From contig UBYA01000016.1 in the NCBI GenBank assembly GCA_900469615.1, positions 62,001-126,000 of the forward strand: a stretch of 64,000 nucleotides of DNA. The letters are read 5' to 3'. The notes under the pieces are model-generated. The model searched no databases and had not been told where the DNA came from. It worked only from the letters and a program-made list of their open reading frames with translations. Both the position numbers and the translations under genes were made by a program. Positions within the stretch are counted from its first letter, which is position 1; the number at the start of each line of letters is the position of its first letter. This stretch comes from Hyphomicrobiales bacterium. GTDB lineage: Bacteria > Pseudomonadota > Alphaproteobacteria > Rhizobiales > Rhizobiaceae. Below are positions 1 to 7,793 of this stretch, in pieces.

Positions 1-442
1 TGCCGGCGAAGTGCTTGATCGTTGCGGCGATGCCCCGGCTTTGCACGCCCTGGATATAAGCGACGGCGAGCTCGGCCGTCAGCACCGGGTCTTCCGAATA
101 GCACTCGAAATTGCGCCCGTTCAGGCCGGAGCGGTGAATGTTGACCGTCGGCGCCAATAGCACAGATGCTCCCTTGCTCTTGGCCTGGCCGGCAAGCGCC
201 ACGCCCATACGCTCGACAAGGGCGGGATTCCACGTCGCTCCGAGTGCGATCGCGACAGGAAAGCAGGCGGCATCGACACCGGCAACCAGCGAACCCGCGC
301 CGCGCGCGCCGTTCGGACCATCCGTGACCTTGATCTTGGGAACGCCGAGGCGCTCGACCGGCACAGTGGTCCAGAAATCGGCCCCCGACAGCAGCGAAAC
401 CTGCTCCTCAAGCGTCATCCGGTCGAGAATATCGTCGATCAT
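1..442 (-). CDS. GH3 family beta-glucosidase, N-terminal part (runs off the left edge)
   Basis: The reverse strand from the ATG at 442 reads about 147 residues without a stop to the window edge. The protein starts MIDDILDRMTLEEQ and contains TDGPNGARG and, at the visible end, KHFAG. These are hallmarks of the N-terminal TIM barrel of glycoside hydrolase family 3 (beta-glucosidases and xylosidases), which remove terminal sugars from oligosaccharides or plant glycosides. A GGGAGG ribosome-binding site lies just upstream of the start. No signal peptide is visible, so a cytoplasmic enzyme is likely. The catalytic nucleophile lies beyond the edge, so the exact substrate cannot be judged. Confidence 0.9.
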   Translation of the reverse strand, partial: MIDDILDRMTLEEQVSLLSGADFWTTVPVERLGVPKIKVTDGPNGARGAGSLVAGVDAACFPVAIALGATWNPALVERMGVALAGQAKSKGASVLLAPTVNIHRSGLNGRNFECYSEDPVLTAELAVAYIQGVQSRGIAATIKHFAG

Positions 443-738
443 GGTGCCTCCCGAACTGTTTTCCTGCTCATCTCCTCGCCGCTCTGCGGCAAGGCTTCGC
501 AATTTAAGACAAACAAATCATAAACACGCGCCATGCCCTTACGCCAGTGCGATATGTCGATGAAATGACGTATCTTTTTCATTCCGAGCCAGTTTCGCAG
601 CCATTCGGAAATCATAAGCTCGGAGACCGGTGGAATGCCGGCCGGCGGCCAAGCGGCGGTTCGCTAAAATGCGAATAATCTTCTTTCGAATAAATTTGAC
701 CGCATCGGATTTCATGAGCGCAGTTCATGGAGCCAAGT
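443..738. other. intergenic region between divergent genes
   Basis: About 300 bases separate the divergent starts of the GH3 gene and the cysteine-protease gene. It must hold both promoters. A small inverted repeat (TTCGC, six-base gap, GCGAA; 660-675) sits in an AT-rich stretch ahead of the plus-strand gene. No convincing small gene was seen. Confidence 0.4.
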
Positions 739-1413
739 ATGCGTGCATTCCTAGTCGCTGCAAGCGTTCTCTTCTTTGCGGGTCTGTCGTTTTCGACGGC
801 CACGACCGCCAAACCCACGGCGAATGCCAATGCCGCGCGACCGCATCAATTCGCCCGCGTCGTGGCCGATGCAAGCGCGCCTGTCGGCTGGACCGGCTTC
901 TGCAAGGCTCAGCCGGCCGAATGCGCCTCCGGCCAGAAGAGCGACGAAACTGTCGCCCTCGACAGCCAACACAGGGCGCAGCTGCAGCAGATCGACAGCC
1001 TGGTCAATCACGAGATCCAGGGCATCGGCGATAACGACCACTACGGCATCTACAAGCTCGGTATCATCAACTGGTGGACCTATCCCGACGACGGCGCCGG
1101 CAACTGCAATGATTATGTTCTGCTGAAGAAGAAGCTGCTGGTGGAAGCCGGCTGGCCGCGTTCGGCGCTGCTGTTGACGGTTGTCCTCGACACGCACAAT
1201 GAAGGGCATCTGGTACTGATGGTCCGCACGAACGACGGCGATCTGATCCTGGACAATCTGACCGACGCGATCAAAACCTGGGATGCGACAGGCTATACCT
1301 TCATCAAGCGCCAGACCGCCGACAATCCGGACAACTGGGTCCGGCTTGAATCAGGGCGCACGCCCGAAGAGCTCGCCATGATCAGCAAGGCATTGGCCGC
1401 TCACTCGCAATGA
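739..1413 (+). CDS. exported transglutaminase-like cysteine protease, BTLCP family
   Basis: The product is about 224 residues from the ATG at 739; an in-frame ATG at 727 is possible but adds only four residues. An N-terminal hydrophobic segment (MRAFLVAASVLFFAGLSF) looks like a signal peptide. The Cys-His-Asp triad of bacterial transglutaminase-like cysteine proteases (DUF920/PF06035) can be placed at C123 (GNCNDY), H157 (EGHLVL) and D172 (LDN). The family is common in rhizobia and is linked to periplasmic proteolysis, often with LapD/LapG-like systems, but no such partner is next to it here. Its last 13 bases overlap the end of the convergent small gene. The target is unknown. Confidence 0.85.
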   Translation: MRAFLVAASVLFFAGLSFSTATTAKPTANANAARPHQFARVVADASAPVGWTGFCKAQPAECASGQKSDETVALDSQHRAQLQQIDSLVNHEIQGIGDNDHYGIYKLGIINWWTYPDDGAGNCNDYVLLKKKLLVEAGWPRSALLLTVVLDTHNEGHLVLMVRTNDGDLILDNLTDAIKTWDATGYTFIKRQTADNPDNWVRLESGRTPEELAMISKALAAHSQ

Positions 1414-1736
1414 TTGGCGGACCAATAGGTATCGACGAGGCTCTTGCCGTCCTGATCCAGGATAGCGAAATCCCCCGGGATGACGACGAAGAAGCGCTGG
1501 TCGCCGGCGATACTGCCGTCCGTGTCGCTCCTTGAGCCATCCACCCGCCCGCAGACGACGAAGCCGGGCATGCGCTCGCTGGGCCTTGCGCTCAGGATAT
1601 GGATTGCAGAGGGCGGCACATCCATCCGCCGGGCGACGGCCGCCCTGGCAAGTTCGGGGACGTCGGCCATCGTCGGAATCGCCTCGCCCGGCGCGGCCGC
1701 AAGCAGAATACTTCCTGCCATCACGAGATGTTTCAC
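1401..1736 (-). CDS. small exported protein of unknown function
   Basis: This 111-residue product begins MKHLVMAGSILLAAAPGEA, a plausible signal peptide cut after about residue 19. The mature part has two cysteines (VVCGRV and the C-terminal ANHCE) that could form a disulfide. The sequence GFVVCGRVDGSRSDTDG followed by FFVVIPGDFAIL resembles small periplasmic hypothetical proteins of Rhizobiales, but I cannot name a family. The start is preceded by a CAGGAGGCT ribosome-binding site. The 3' end overlaps the convergent protease gene by 13 bases, which supports tight packing of two real genes. Confidence 0.65.
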   Translation of the reverse strand: MKHLVMAGSILLAAAPGEAIPTMADVPELARAAVARRMDVPPSAIHILSARPSERMPGFVVCGRVDGSRSDTDGSIAGDQRFFVVIPGDFAILDQDGKSLVDTYWSANHCE

Positions 1737-1936
1737 CGGCAGCCTCCTGAAAACCAGAGCGGCAAGCCTGCAACTGCTCGCAGCAATATCATTGCGCGCT
1801 TTCGGCCGGCGGCCGCCTTCTGCAAAGTTTATTGTGATTCGCGCGGCGGCAGAAGCACGCGTCCTTGCCTTCGCATACCGATCGCGTATGAAGATCGTCC
1901 TTGCGCCAGGGAACAGTTTTGAAGGTTATTTTGCAA

Positions 1937-2905
1937 ATGCGAACATCCCTGTCGAGGATTCCGGCACTTGGCCTGCTCATTATTCTTGCTCTGGCCAATG
2001 CCTGCATCGGGCACGAGCTCGTGCGCGTGCCTGCGGGCAACCGCAACAGCGTTCAGCCTCCCATACCCAACACCTCGGCGCTGCGGGCCAAGGCATTCAA
2101 CACGACGTATGAGGAAAAATACCAGAAAATCGTCGGGGTGCTCCGTGACGACAAGGACTTGATGGCGTCGATCAGGAAGGCCGCGCAGGCCTATCAGATC
2201 GATCCCATCCACATCGTCGGCGCCCTTGTCGGCGAACATACCTACAACATTACGATCGTGAACAGGGTGAAATCCTACTACGTCAAGGCCCTCGCCTATT
2301 CGCAGTCCGATTTCAGGTTCAGCTACAAGGACGTAACCGTTCAGTCCTTCGTCAAGAGGCCCGAATTCGCCCATTGCGACAGCTTCACGGGCAGCGCGGA
2401 ATTGTGGGAATGTCGCGACGAAACCTGGGACAAAAGTTTTCGCGGCAGGATCGTCGATGGCGTCACCTATGAGAATATGACGTTCCAGCGCGCCTTCTTC
2501 CAGCCATTCTTCGCGGGGCAGACTTTTGGTCTCGGCCAGATCAGCCCGCTGACGGCGCTCGAAGTCACCGATCTCGTGCACGCCACCAGCGGCCTGCCGA
2601 AACTGTCCGTCGACGACCCGCAGGCAATCTATCGTGACATCATGGATCCCGATCGAAGCGTGATCTATATCGCCGCGATCGTAAAGGACGCCATCGACGC
2701 CTATCGCGCCCAGGGATTCGACATTACCGACAATCCCGGCCTGACGGCGACGCTCTACAATGTCGGGCAGCCGCGCCGGCGAGCGCTTGCCTTGCGGCAG
2801 GCGGCAGATGCCACCGGTGGGAAGAAGCTGCCGGAAGAGAATTATTACGGCTGGCTGGTGAACGACCGCCTGCCGGAGCTGCGCGCGTTGCTCGCGGCAC
2901 AGTAG
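1937..2905 (+). CDS. DUF1402 family exported protein, possibly lysozyme-like
   Basis: The start is set at the ATG at 1937, 10 bases after GAAGGTT, because it gives a clean signal peptide (MRTSLSRIPALGLLIILALANACIG). The upstream in-frame ATG at 1901 would bury it. The roughly 322-residue product matches the rhizobial DUF1402 family (PF07182). Three segments recall lytic transglycosylase motifs: E100 in LVGEHTYN, GLGQIS at 198-203, and LYNVG around Y274. The inference is a periplasmic peptidoglycan-active protein. Two cysteine pairs (around HCDSF and WECRD) may form disulfides. It stands alone, divergent from the small gene at 1401-1736. Confidence 0.8.
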   Translation: MRTSLSRIPALGLLIILALANACIGHELVRVPAGNRNSVQPPIPNTSALRAKAFNTTYEEKYQKIVGVLRDDKDLMASIRKAAQAYQIDPIHIVGALVGEHTYNITIVNRVKSYYVKALAYSQSDFRFSYKDVTVQSFVKRPEFAHCDSFTGSAELWECRDETWDKSFRGRIVDGVTYENMTFQRAFFQPFFAGQTFGLGQISPLTALEVTDLVHATSGLPKLSVDDPQAIYRDIMDPDRSVIYIAAIVKDAIDAYRAQGFDITDNPGLTATLYNVGQPRRRALALRQAADATGGKKLPEENYYGWLVNDRLPELRALLAAQ

Positions 2906-2950
2906 CCGCAGACGGACAGACGCGGCTTTTGCGGCCGAGACCATTCCGGT

Positions 2951-3568
2951 TCAGGCGAGCAGGCTGATGCGGTCGGAGGCGATCTTGTTCCTGACCCAGG
3001 CATGCTCGTTTTGCCAGTCGTGCCGCTTCCATCCTTCCCAGCTGAAGCCGCATAGCTTGACGTCCCATTCGGAGGCGGGAAAGTTTGCGAGCGTATAGCA
3101 GATGCCGAGGAAGCCGGTGCTCGGGAAGACCTTGCGCATTTGGGGCCCAGCAATATGAAGCTCGCTGCAGCCGTCGTTGTAGGTCTGCGGCGGCATGATG
3201 CGGATCTCCTTGCCGGCGCGGCCCATCACGTCGATCGCCTCCATCGTCCAATCGGCCCTCCTGCCTTGCAGGCGCTGGAAGATATTGGGCCGCGGGTGAT
3301 ATCTGCGGATGATATCGGGATGATAGGCGAGCATCAGTACCTTTGCCGCCTTCAGCGCCGCATTGTCCAGGAAGCCGGGGGCGATCAGCCGCCGATACAG
3401 GACCTTGCTCGATGCGGCCAGCATGACCATGTCGGTGTGCTCGCCGCTCATGCCGCCGGCAAGATTCGGCTCATTGAAACGCATGACGAATTGCGCGCCG
3501 TCCACGATCCCCGAGACATTGCGCTCCAGTTTTCCATTGCCAACAATGATTGCGATCTTGCGCGCCAA
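2951..3568 (-). CDS. GT29/sialyltransferase-like protein (rhizobial 'urease operon accessory' type)
   Basis: The 205-residue product starts MARKIAIIVGNGKLERNVSG and continues with VMRFNEPNLAGGMSGEHTD. A GNG followed by an R-F-N motif is typical of the glycosyltransferase 29 (sialyltransferase-like) fold. Close relatives in rhizobia are often labelled urease operon accessory protein, only because of their position; there are no urease genes here. A second conserved block (STGFLGICYTL, then KLCGFSWEG) corresponds to the later sialyl motif region. Donor and acceptor are unknown. No signal peptide or membrane segment is seen. It is isolated between the DUF1402 gene and the divergent ompW. Confidence 0.65.
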   Translation of the reverse strand: MARKIAIIVGNGKLERNVSGIVDGAQFVMRFNEPNLAGGMSGEHTDMVMLAASSKVLYRRLIAPGFLDNAALKAAKVLMLAYHPDIIRRYHPRPNIFQRLQGRRADWTMEAIDVMGRAGKEIRIMPPQTYNDGCSELHIAGPQMRKVFPSTGFLGICYTLANFPASEWDVKLCGFSWEGWKRHDWQNEHAWVRNKIASDRISLLA

Positions 3569-3721
3569 TGTGGTCGTCCAGCAGAATACGGCCGTGCTTT
3601 AGCAATGCCGTCTGACAAAGCGCTGAAGCATTGATGATGCGAACCTGAAATGCCGTCGTCCTGTCCGGCATCGGCCGTAGACATACGGGAAAAGGGGCTC
3701 CACCGATAAATCATCACGTCT

Positions 3722-3735
3722 TTGATCTAGCTCAA
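3722..3735 (+). promoter_or_regulatory. Fnr/FixK-type anaerobox upstream of ompW
   Basis: TTGATCTAGCTCAA matches the Fnr/FixK/FnrN consensus (TTGAT-N4-ATCAA) at all but one position. It lies 70 bases before the ompW start. Centred near 3728, it would place an activated transcription start near 3770. An AATAGATT stretch around 3756-3763 could serve as the -10 region. This predicts induction at low oxygen. Confidence 0.7.
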
Positions 3736-3804
3736 ACCGCCACGACCGAGGCCCCAATAGATTGATTCATAGCGAAAATATTCGTCATGGAAAGGGCTGA
3801 CACA

Positions 3805-4491
3805 ATGAGCGGAAACTGGATCATCGTCGGGGCTATCGCCACAGGCCTGGTGATTGCCGGATGCGGCGCGGCGGCTGCAGCGGACCTCGCGGCGACGACC
3901 GCGCCGGCGGCTCCCGCCGATGCGCCGACCACGCAGAGCCCCTGGCAGATCCGCTTGCGTGCGCTCGGCGTGATCACCAACGATTCCGGTCGCGTGGACG
4001 GGATTGCCGGATCGGACCTATCGTCATCCAATTCGGTCATCCCGGAATTCGATGTCTCCTACTTCTTTACCGACAACATCGCCGCGGAACTGATCCTCGG
4101 CACGACGTCTTCGAAGATCTACGGCAAAGGCTCGATTGCGGGGCTCGGCGAAGTGGGCAAGACCTGGCTGCTGCCGCCGACCTTGACGCTGCAATATCAT
4201 TTCACCGATTTCGGCGCCTTCAAGCCCTATATCGGCGCGGGCGTAAACTACACGGTCTTCTACAACCAGTCCGGCAAGAGCGCGGAAAGCCTCGATGTTA
4301 AGAATACGTTCGGCGTCGCGTTGCAGGCGGGCTTCGACTACATGTTCGACCAGCATTGGGGCGCCAACCTCGATGTGAAGAAGATTTTCCTGCGCCCTGA
4401 TTTCGATGCGACGGTCGGCGGCGCCAATGTCAGCGGAAAGGCGAAACTCGATCCCTGGCTGGTCGGCGCCGGTATCACCTATCGATTCTAG
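3805..4491 (+). CDS. ompW: OmpW family outer-membrane beta-barrel protein
   Basis: The ATG at 3805 is preferred over 3787 because GAAAGGG lies at the right distance before it and a signal sequence follows (MSGNWIIVGAIATGLVIAG, then an Ala-rich cut site). The mature protein carries OmpW features: PWQIRLRALGVI near the N-terminus, VIPEFDVSYFFTDNIAAELI, PPTLTLQYHF, FKPYIGAGVNYT, and a C-terminal strand ending ITYRF with terminal Phe. The family forms small eight-stranded porins with a hydrophobic channel. An Fnr/FixK-type box upstream fits the known oxygen control of OmpW in other bacteria. It is monocistronic with a hairpin after its stop. Confidence 0.92.
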   Translation: MSGNWIIVGAIATGLVIAGCGAAAAADLAATTAPAAPADAPTTQSPWQIRLRALGVITNDSGRVDGIAGSDLSSSNSVIPEFDVSYFFTDNIAAELILGTTSSKIYGKGSIAGLGEVGKTWLLPPTLTLQYHFTDFGAFKPYIGAGVNYTVFYNQSGKSAESLDVKNTFGVALQAGFDYMFDQHWGANLDVKKIFLRPDFDATVGGANVSGKAKLDPWLVGAGITYRF

Positions 4492-4540
4492 GGTGGTCGG
4501 CACGCCATCCGGTACGCGCCAACAAGCGCACAGATGCTGA

Positions 4541-4575
4541 AAAGCCCGGTCGATCGAAAGGATCGGCCGGGCTTT
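4541..4575. terminator. bidirectional hairpin between ompW and rpiB
   Basis: AAAGCCCGGTCGATC, a 5-base loop, then GATCGGCCGGGCTTT form a 15-bp stem with one mismatch. A-rich and T-rich ends flank it on both strands. It sits between the convergent ends of ompW and rpiB, so it can stop transcription from both sides. Confidence 0.85.
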
Positions 4576-4597
4576 CCGCGTCTTGGGAGGACAGGTT

Positions 4598-5053
4598 TCA
4601 GCGCACGTTATACTTCGCGTCGACCTCGTTGATCGCCTTGACGTTGCCGGCCGAGCGGCCGTTTTCGTCGAAGGTCTGTGCCAGGAAGGCATCGGCGATG
4701 GCCTTAGCGAGTTCGGTGCCGATGACGCGCGCGCCCATGGTGATGATCTGGGCGTTGTTCGACAGCGCGGCGCGCTCCGCCGAATAGGTGTCATGGGTCA
4801 AAGCCGCGCGAATGCCCGGAACCTTGTTGGCCGAGATGCAGACGCCGATGCCGGTGCCGCACACGAGGATCGCCTTGTCATAGGTGCCGTCGATGACGCC
4901 GGAAGCGACGCGGTCGGCAAGATTGGCGTAAAACGGGTCCGCGCCTTCTTGCGTGCGCGATACTTCGCTCACGTCGAAACGGTCCTTCAGATGGTCGGCG
5001 AGAACCTTGGCGAGGCCTTCGCCGGCGCTGTCTCCAGCAATTGCAAGCTTCAT
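4598..5053 (-). CDS. rpiB: RpiB-type isomerase, predicted D-erythrose 4-phosphate isomerase (EryI)
   Basis: The 151-residue product begins MKLAIAGDSAGEGLA and carries CGTGIGVCISANKVPGIRAAL, the core of the RpiB/LacAB family, with the active-site Cys in CGTG. In Brucella the orthologue in this position (EryI) converts D-erythrulose 4-phosphate to D-erythrose 4-phosphate, the last step of erythritol breakdown; rhizobial rpiB is likewise needed for growth on erythritol. It is last in the eryR-tpiB-rpiB operon, 12 bases after tpiB, with GAGGAGA before its start. A strong hairpin follows it. Confidence 0.93.
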   Translation of the reverse strand: MKLAIAGDSAGEGLAKVLADHLKDRFDVSEVSRTQEGADPFYANLADRVASGVIDGTYDKAILVCGTGIGVCISANKVPGIRAALTHDTYSAERAALSNNAQIITMGARVIGTELAKAIADAFLAQTFDENGRSAGNVKAINEVDAKYNVR

Positions 5054-5065
5054 GATATTTTCTCC

Positions 5066-5836
5066 TCAGAGTTTTGCGGCGCACTTGGCGAGGATGTCGA
5101 GATAACCTTCGACGTTCCAGGCCGAGCGGCCGATGAAAAGCCCGTCTACGTTCGGGCAGGAAATGAGTTCTTCGCAGTTTTGCGGATTGACCGATCCGCC
5201 GTAGAGGCACGGAATTTTCCGACCGAGCACCTGTTGCGCGACCGCAATGATCTCGGCTTGGCGCGCATCGGCATAGGAAGGTTCGGCCGGAATCCCCTTT
5301 TCGCCGATCGCCCAGACCGGCTCATAGGCCAGCAGGATTTCGGCCTGCTTCTGCGCAGCGGAAAGCTTGGAAAGCGCGCCCGTGACCTGCTCGCCCAGGA
5401 TTTCCGTCGCACGGCCGCTTTCGCGATCTTCCAGCGTCTCGCCGATGCAGATGAGCGGGATCAGGCCGTGACGGACGGCCGCCTCGGTCTTCAGACCCAC
5501 AGTCTCGTTGGTCTCGCCGAAATGCTCGCGACGCTCCGAATGGCCGAGCTCGACGATATCGAGATCGCAATCCTTGAGCATCAGCGGCGAAATCTCGCCT
5601 GTCCAGGCGCCCTGATCCGCCCAGTGCATATTCTGAGCGCCGACCTTGACGGAGCTGTCGGAAAGGATCGACTTGACTTCGCGCACCGCAGTAAACGGCG
5701 GAATGATGAAACGTTGGATGCGGGCATCCCGAAGAGCATCGGCGGCACGCAAGGCTTCGGCAAAGGCGCGCGCCTCCGCCAGCGTCTTGTTCATCTTCCA
5801 GCTCGTGCCGATCCAATAGCGAGGCTTATCTGTCAT
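5066..5836 (-). CDS. tpiB: TpiA-like isomerase of erythritol catabolism (EryH/TpiB)
   Basis: The 256-residue protein has triose-phosphate isomerase signatures: TSWKMNKT with the catalytic Lys, ELGHSERREHFGET with the catalytic His, LAYEPVWAIGEKG with the catalytic Glu, and LYGGSVNPQN. It is the divergent paralogue found in ery loci. In Brucella this enzyme (TpiA2/EryH) isomerises D-3-tetrulose 4-phosphate to D-erythrulose 4-phosphate. Its ATG overlaps the eryR stop as ATGA, indicating translational coupling, and rpiB follows after 12 bases. A housekeeping tpiA is expected elsewhere in the genome. Confidence 0.94.
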   Translation of the reverse strand: MTDKPRYWIGTSWKMNKTLAEARAFAEALRAADALRDARIQRFIIPPFTAVREVKSILSDSSVKVGAQNMHWADQGAWTGEISPLMLKDCDLDIVELGHSERREHFGETNETVGLKTEAAVRHGLIPLICIGETLEDRESGRATEILGEQVTGALSKLSAAQKQAEILLAYEPVWAIGEKGIPAEPSYADARQAEIIAVAQQVLGRKIPCLYGGSVNPQNCEELISCPNVDGLFIGRSAWNVEGYLDILAKCAAKL

Positions 5837-6609
5837 GTCATATCCTGGTTCGAGGCAATGGTAAGGGCGATGCCGTCCCGGCGGAATTGCTCGATAACGG
5901 CATCATCCGGCGCGTGATCGGTGATTACGGCATCGAAATCGGTGAGGTCGGCCATCACATGCAGGGCTGTATGCCCAATGCGATTGTGGTTGACGAGCAG
6001 GCAGGTTCGGGTGGCGGATGCAATCATCGCGCGCTTCGTGCGCACGACGTCGTCGTCCATGTGATAGGCAAGCCGGCCGGAAACGGCCGGCGTCGACAGG
6101 AACGCGATATCGGCCCGCAGCCGCGACAGCGCCTCCTCCGTCACCACGCCCAGAAAGGCGTTGAACTTGGCGGAATAGACGCCGCCGAGCGCAATCAGCG
6201 TGATGCCGCTTTCGCTCTTCATGCGATCTATGATCGCGGCGTTGTTGGTTATCAGCGTCAGCGGACGCTTCTGCAGCAGCATCTCGCCGAGAACGGCGGC
6301 CATGGAACCGTCATTGATCATGACCGTCATGCCAGGTTCGACCAGCTCCAGCGCCAAGCGAGCCATGGCAAGCTTCTCGTCATGGCCCTGCCGTTCGCGG
6401 AAACGGAAATCGCTCTCGAACTGCGTGCCGGCATCGATGGTCGCGCCGCCGCGAACCTTGCGCAGCACGCCGGCCTGCTCGAGATCGTCGAGATCGCGAT
6501 GGATCGTCATCTTGGACACGGTGAAGCGGTCGGCCAGATCGTCGAGATCGACGGTCTTGTGCTCGACAAGCAGATTGATGATCGATTGCTGGCGCTCTTC
6601 CCGTTTCAC
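5833..6609 (-). CDS. eryR: DeoR family transcriptional regulator of the erythritol operon (EryR-like)
   Basis: The GTG at 6609 gives a 258-residue protein starting VKREERQQSIINLL, the normal N-terminus of DeoR regulators. The longer frame from 6684 adds an unlikely 25-residue extension that would run through the operator region. The N-terminal winged helix-turn-helix (LDDLADRFTVSKMTIHRDLDDL) is followed by the DeoR sugar-phosphate sensor domain (ITNNAAI, ALGGVYSAKFNAF, AFLSTPAVSG). In Sinorhizobium a DeoR gene called eryR lies in this position before tpiB and rpiB. A 53-bp inverted repeat just upstream is its probable binding site, so autoregulation is likely. Confidence 0.85.
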   Translation of the reverse strand: MKREERQQSIINLLVEHKTVDLDDLADRFTVSKMTIHRDLDDLEQAGVLRKVRGGATIDAGTQFESDFRFRERQGHDEKLAMARLALELVEPGMTVMINDGSMAAVLGEMLLQKRPLTLITNNAAIIDRMKSESGITLIALGGVYSAKFNAFLGVVTEEALSRLRADIAFLSTPAVSGRLAYHMDDDVVRTKRAMIASATRTCLLVNHNRIGHTALHVMADLTDFDAVITDHAPDDAVIEQFRRDGIALTIASNQDMT

Positions 6610-6654
6610 CTTGCACTCCGGCCATTGGCCTGAAAGGACACAGGGAGAATATAA

Positions 6655-6707
6655 CACAAAAATCTCACAATTCAACATTTTCATTGTTAAGTTGTGCTAT
6701 TCTTGTG
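6655..6707. promoter_or_regulatory. long inverted repeat upstream of eryR, candidate operator
   Basis: Two 23-base arms (6655-6677 and 6685-6707) match as an inverted repeat at 18 of 23 positions across a 7-base spacer. Each arm itself carries CACAA twice, 11 bases apart. It lies 46-98 bases before the eryR start in an AT-rich island between eryD and eryR, where the eryR-tpiB-rpiB promoter must be. A DeoR-type operator is the natural reading. Confidence 0.6.
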
Positions 6708-6728
6708 TTTCTCTCCGATAGCCCAAGC

Positions 6729-7667
6729 TCAATCGTTCAACAATGCCCGCGCCGTTTTCTCGTCCGTAATCAGCCCGTACAGACAGCGACTCTTGAGAAC
6801 CGCGCGGATCGCCCCGACTTTCGGCAACCCGCCCGAAAGCGCCACCAACCTCTCGCCCCTGTTGCGCGGCAGCGAGGCCGAAAGCGTGCGTGCCGTCAGC
6901 GTCGTCTCAAGCATGTTGCCATCCGCATCGAAGAAATGACCGAGAATTTCGCCAACGCCTCCGGCCGCGGTGATCTCCTTGATTTCCTTCGGCTCGACCA
7001 TTCCCGACAGAACGAGCTGCGCGTCGGTGTCAACCGTTCCGAGACCGACGAACTTGAGGTCGGCGCCGTTTGCAAGGTCAAAGACCTCTTTCACGCCGCG
7101 CTGGGCAAGCAGCACGTCGCGATCTTCCCGCGTGTTGGCGAAGAAAGGCACCGGCATCACATGCGACTGCATTCCGGTCTTTTCGGCAATGCGATGCATC
7201 ACGTCGTACGGGTTTGCCGCATAGTTTCTCGTCAGGCCGCCGAGCAGCGAGACGAAGCGCAGGTTCTTGGCGCTGACGCGAGACAGGTGATGGACGGCGG
7301 AGGAAAGCGTTCGGCCGTGGCCGAGGCCGATGACCCTGCTGTTGCCGCTCTCGATCTCACGCCGCAGAAAGCCGGCGCCCGCCTGCCCGAGTGCGCGGAA
7401 TTCGAAGCCCTCCTCGCCAAGATCGGGCGCAACTTCGCAATATTGCAGGCCGAAGCGTGCCGCGAGCTGTGTTTCGAGCTCGACGCATTCGACAATATCG
7501 CCGTCGATCGTCACCTTCACGACGCCCTCGGCGACGGCGCGCGCGATCAGCCGATGGGCCTTTACCGAGGGAACGCCGAGACGCTTTGCCACTTCGGACT
7601 GCGTCAGGCCGCCCGCGTAATGAAGCCAGGCCGCCCGCACGGCGAGCGAAGCATCCGCATCCGTCAT
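6729..7667 (-). CDS. eryD: SorC/DeoR-type erythritol regulator EryD
   Basis: The 312-residue product has an N-terminal helix-turn-helix (WLHYAGGLTQSEVAKRLGVPSVKAHRLIARA) and the C-terminal SorC sugar-binding domain (VIGLGHGRTLSSAVHHL, FVGLGTVD, ERLVALSGGLPKVGAIRAVL). This is the organisation of EryD, the repressor of eryABCD in Brucella and rhizobia, whose inducer is erythritol or its phosphate. AAAGGGA precedes the ATG. It follows eryC after 126 bases with no terminator visible, so it is probably the last gene of the eryABCD operon. Confidence 0.94.
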   Translation of the reverse strand: MTDADASLAVRAAWLHYAGGLTQSEVAKRLGVPSVKAHRLIARAVAEGVVKVTIDGDIVECVELETQLAARFGLQYCEVAPDLGEEGFEFRALGQAGAGFLRREIESGNSRVIGLGHGRTLSSAVHHLSRVSAKNLRFVSLLGGLTRNYAANPYDVMHRIAEKTGMQSHVMPVPFFANTREDRDVLLAQRGVKEVFDLANGADLKFVGLGTVDTDAQLVLSGMVEPKEIKEITAAGGVGEILGHFFDADGNMLETTLTARTLSASLPRNRGERLVALSGGLPKVGAIRAVLKSRCLYGLITDEKTARALLND

Positions 7668-7793
7668 CGTCCGCTCCCTTTCATTTCGTCACTCATGGCC
7701 CCTCGCCTGCTTTCGTCCGGACACCGAATCCGAGCGCCGCTGCTTCTTTGCCGCTCGGGATGCCCTTGCAGAGAATCGGCGGCGTTCCAGCGG

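Noticed and set aside
4583..5917. 444-residue plus-strand frame
   Set aside because: It covers rpiB and tpiB in antisense; those two have clear catalytic motifs, this frame has none.
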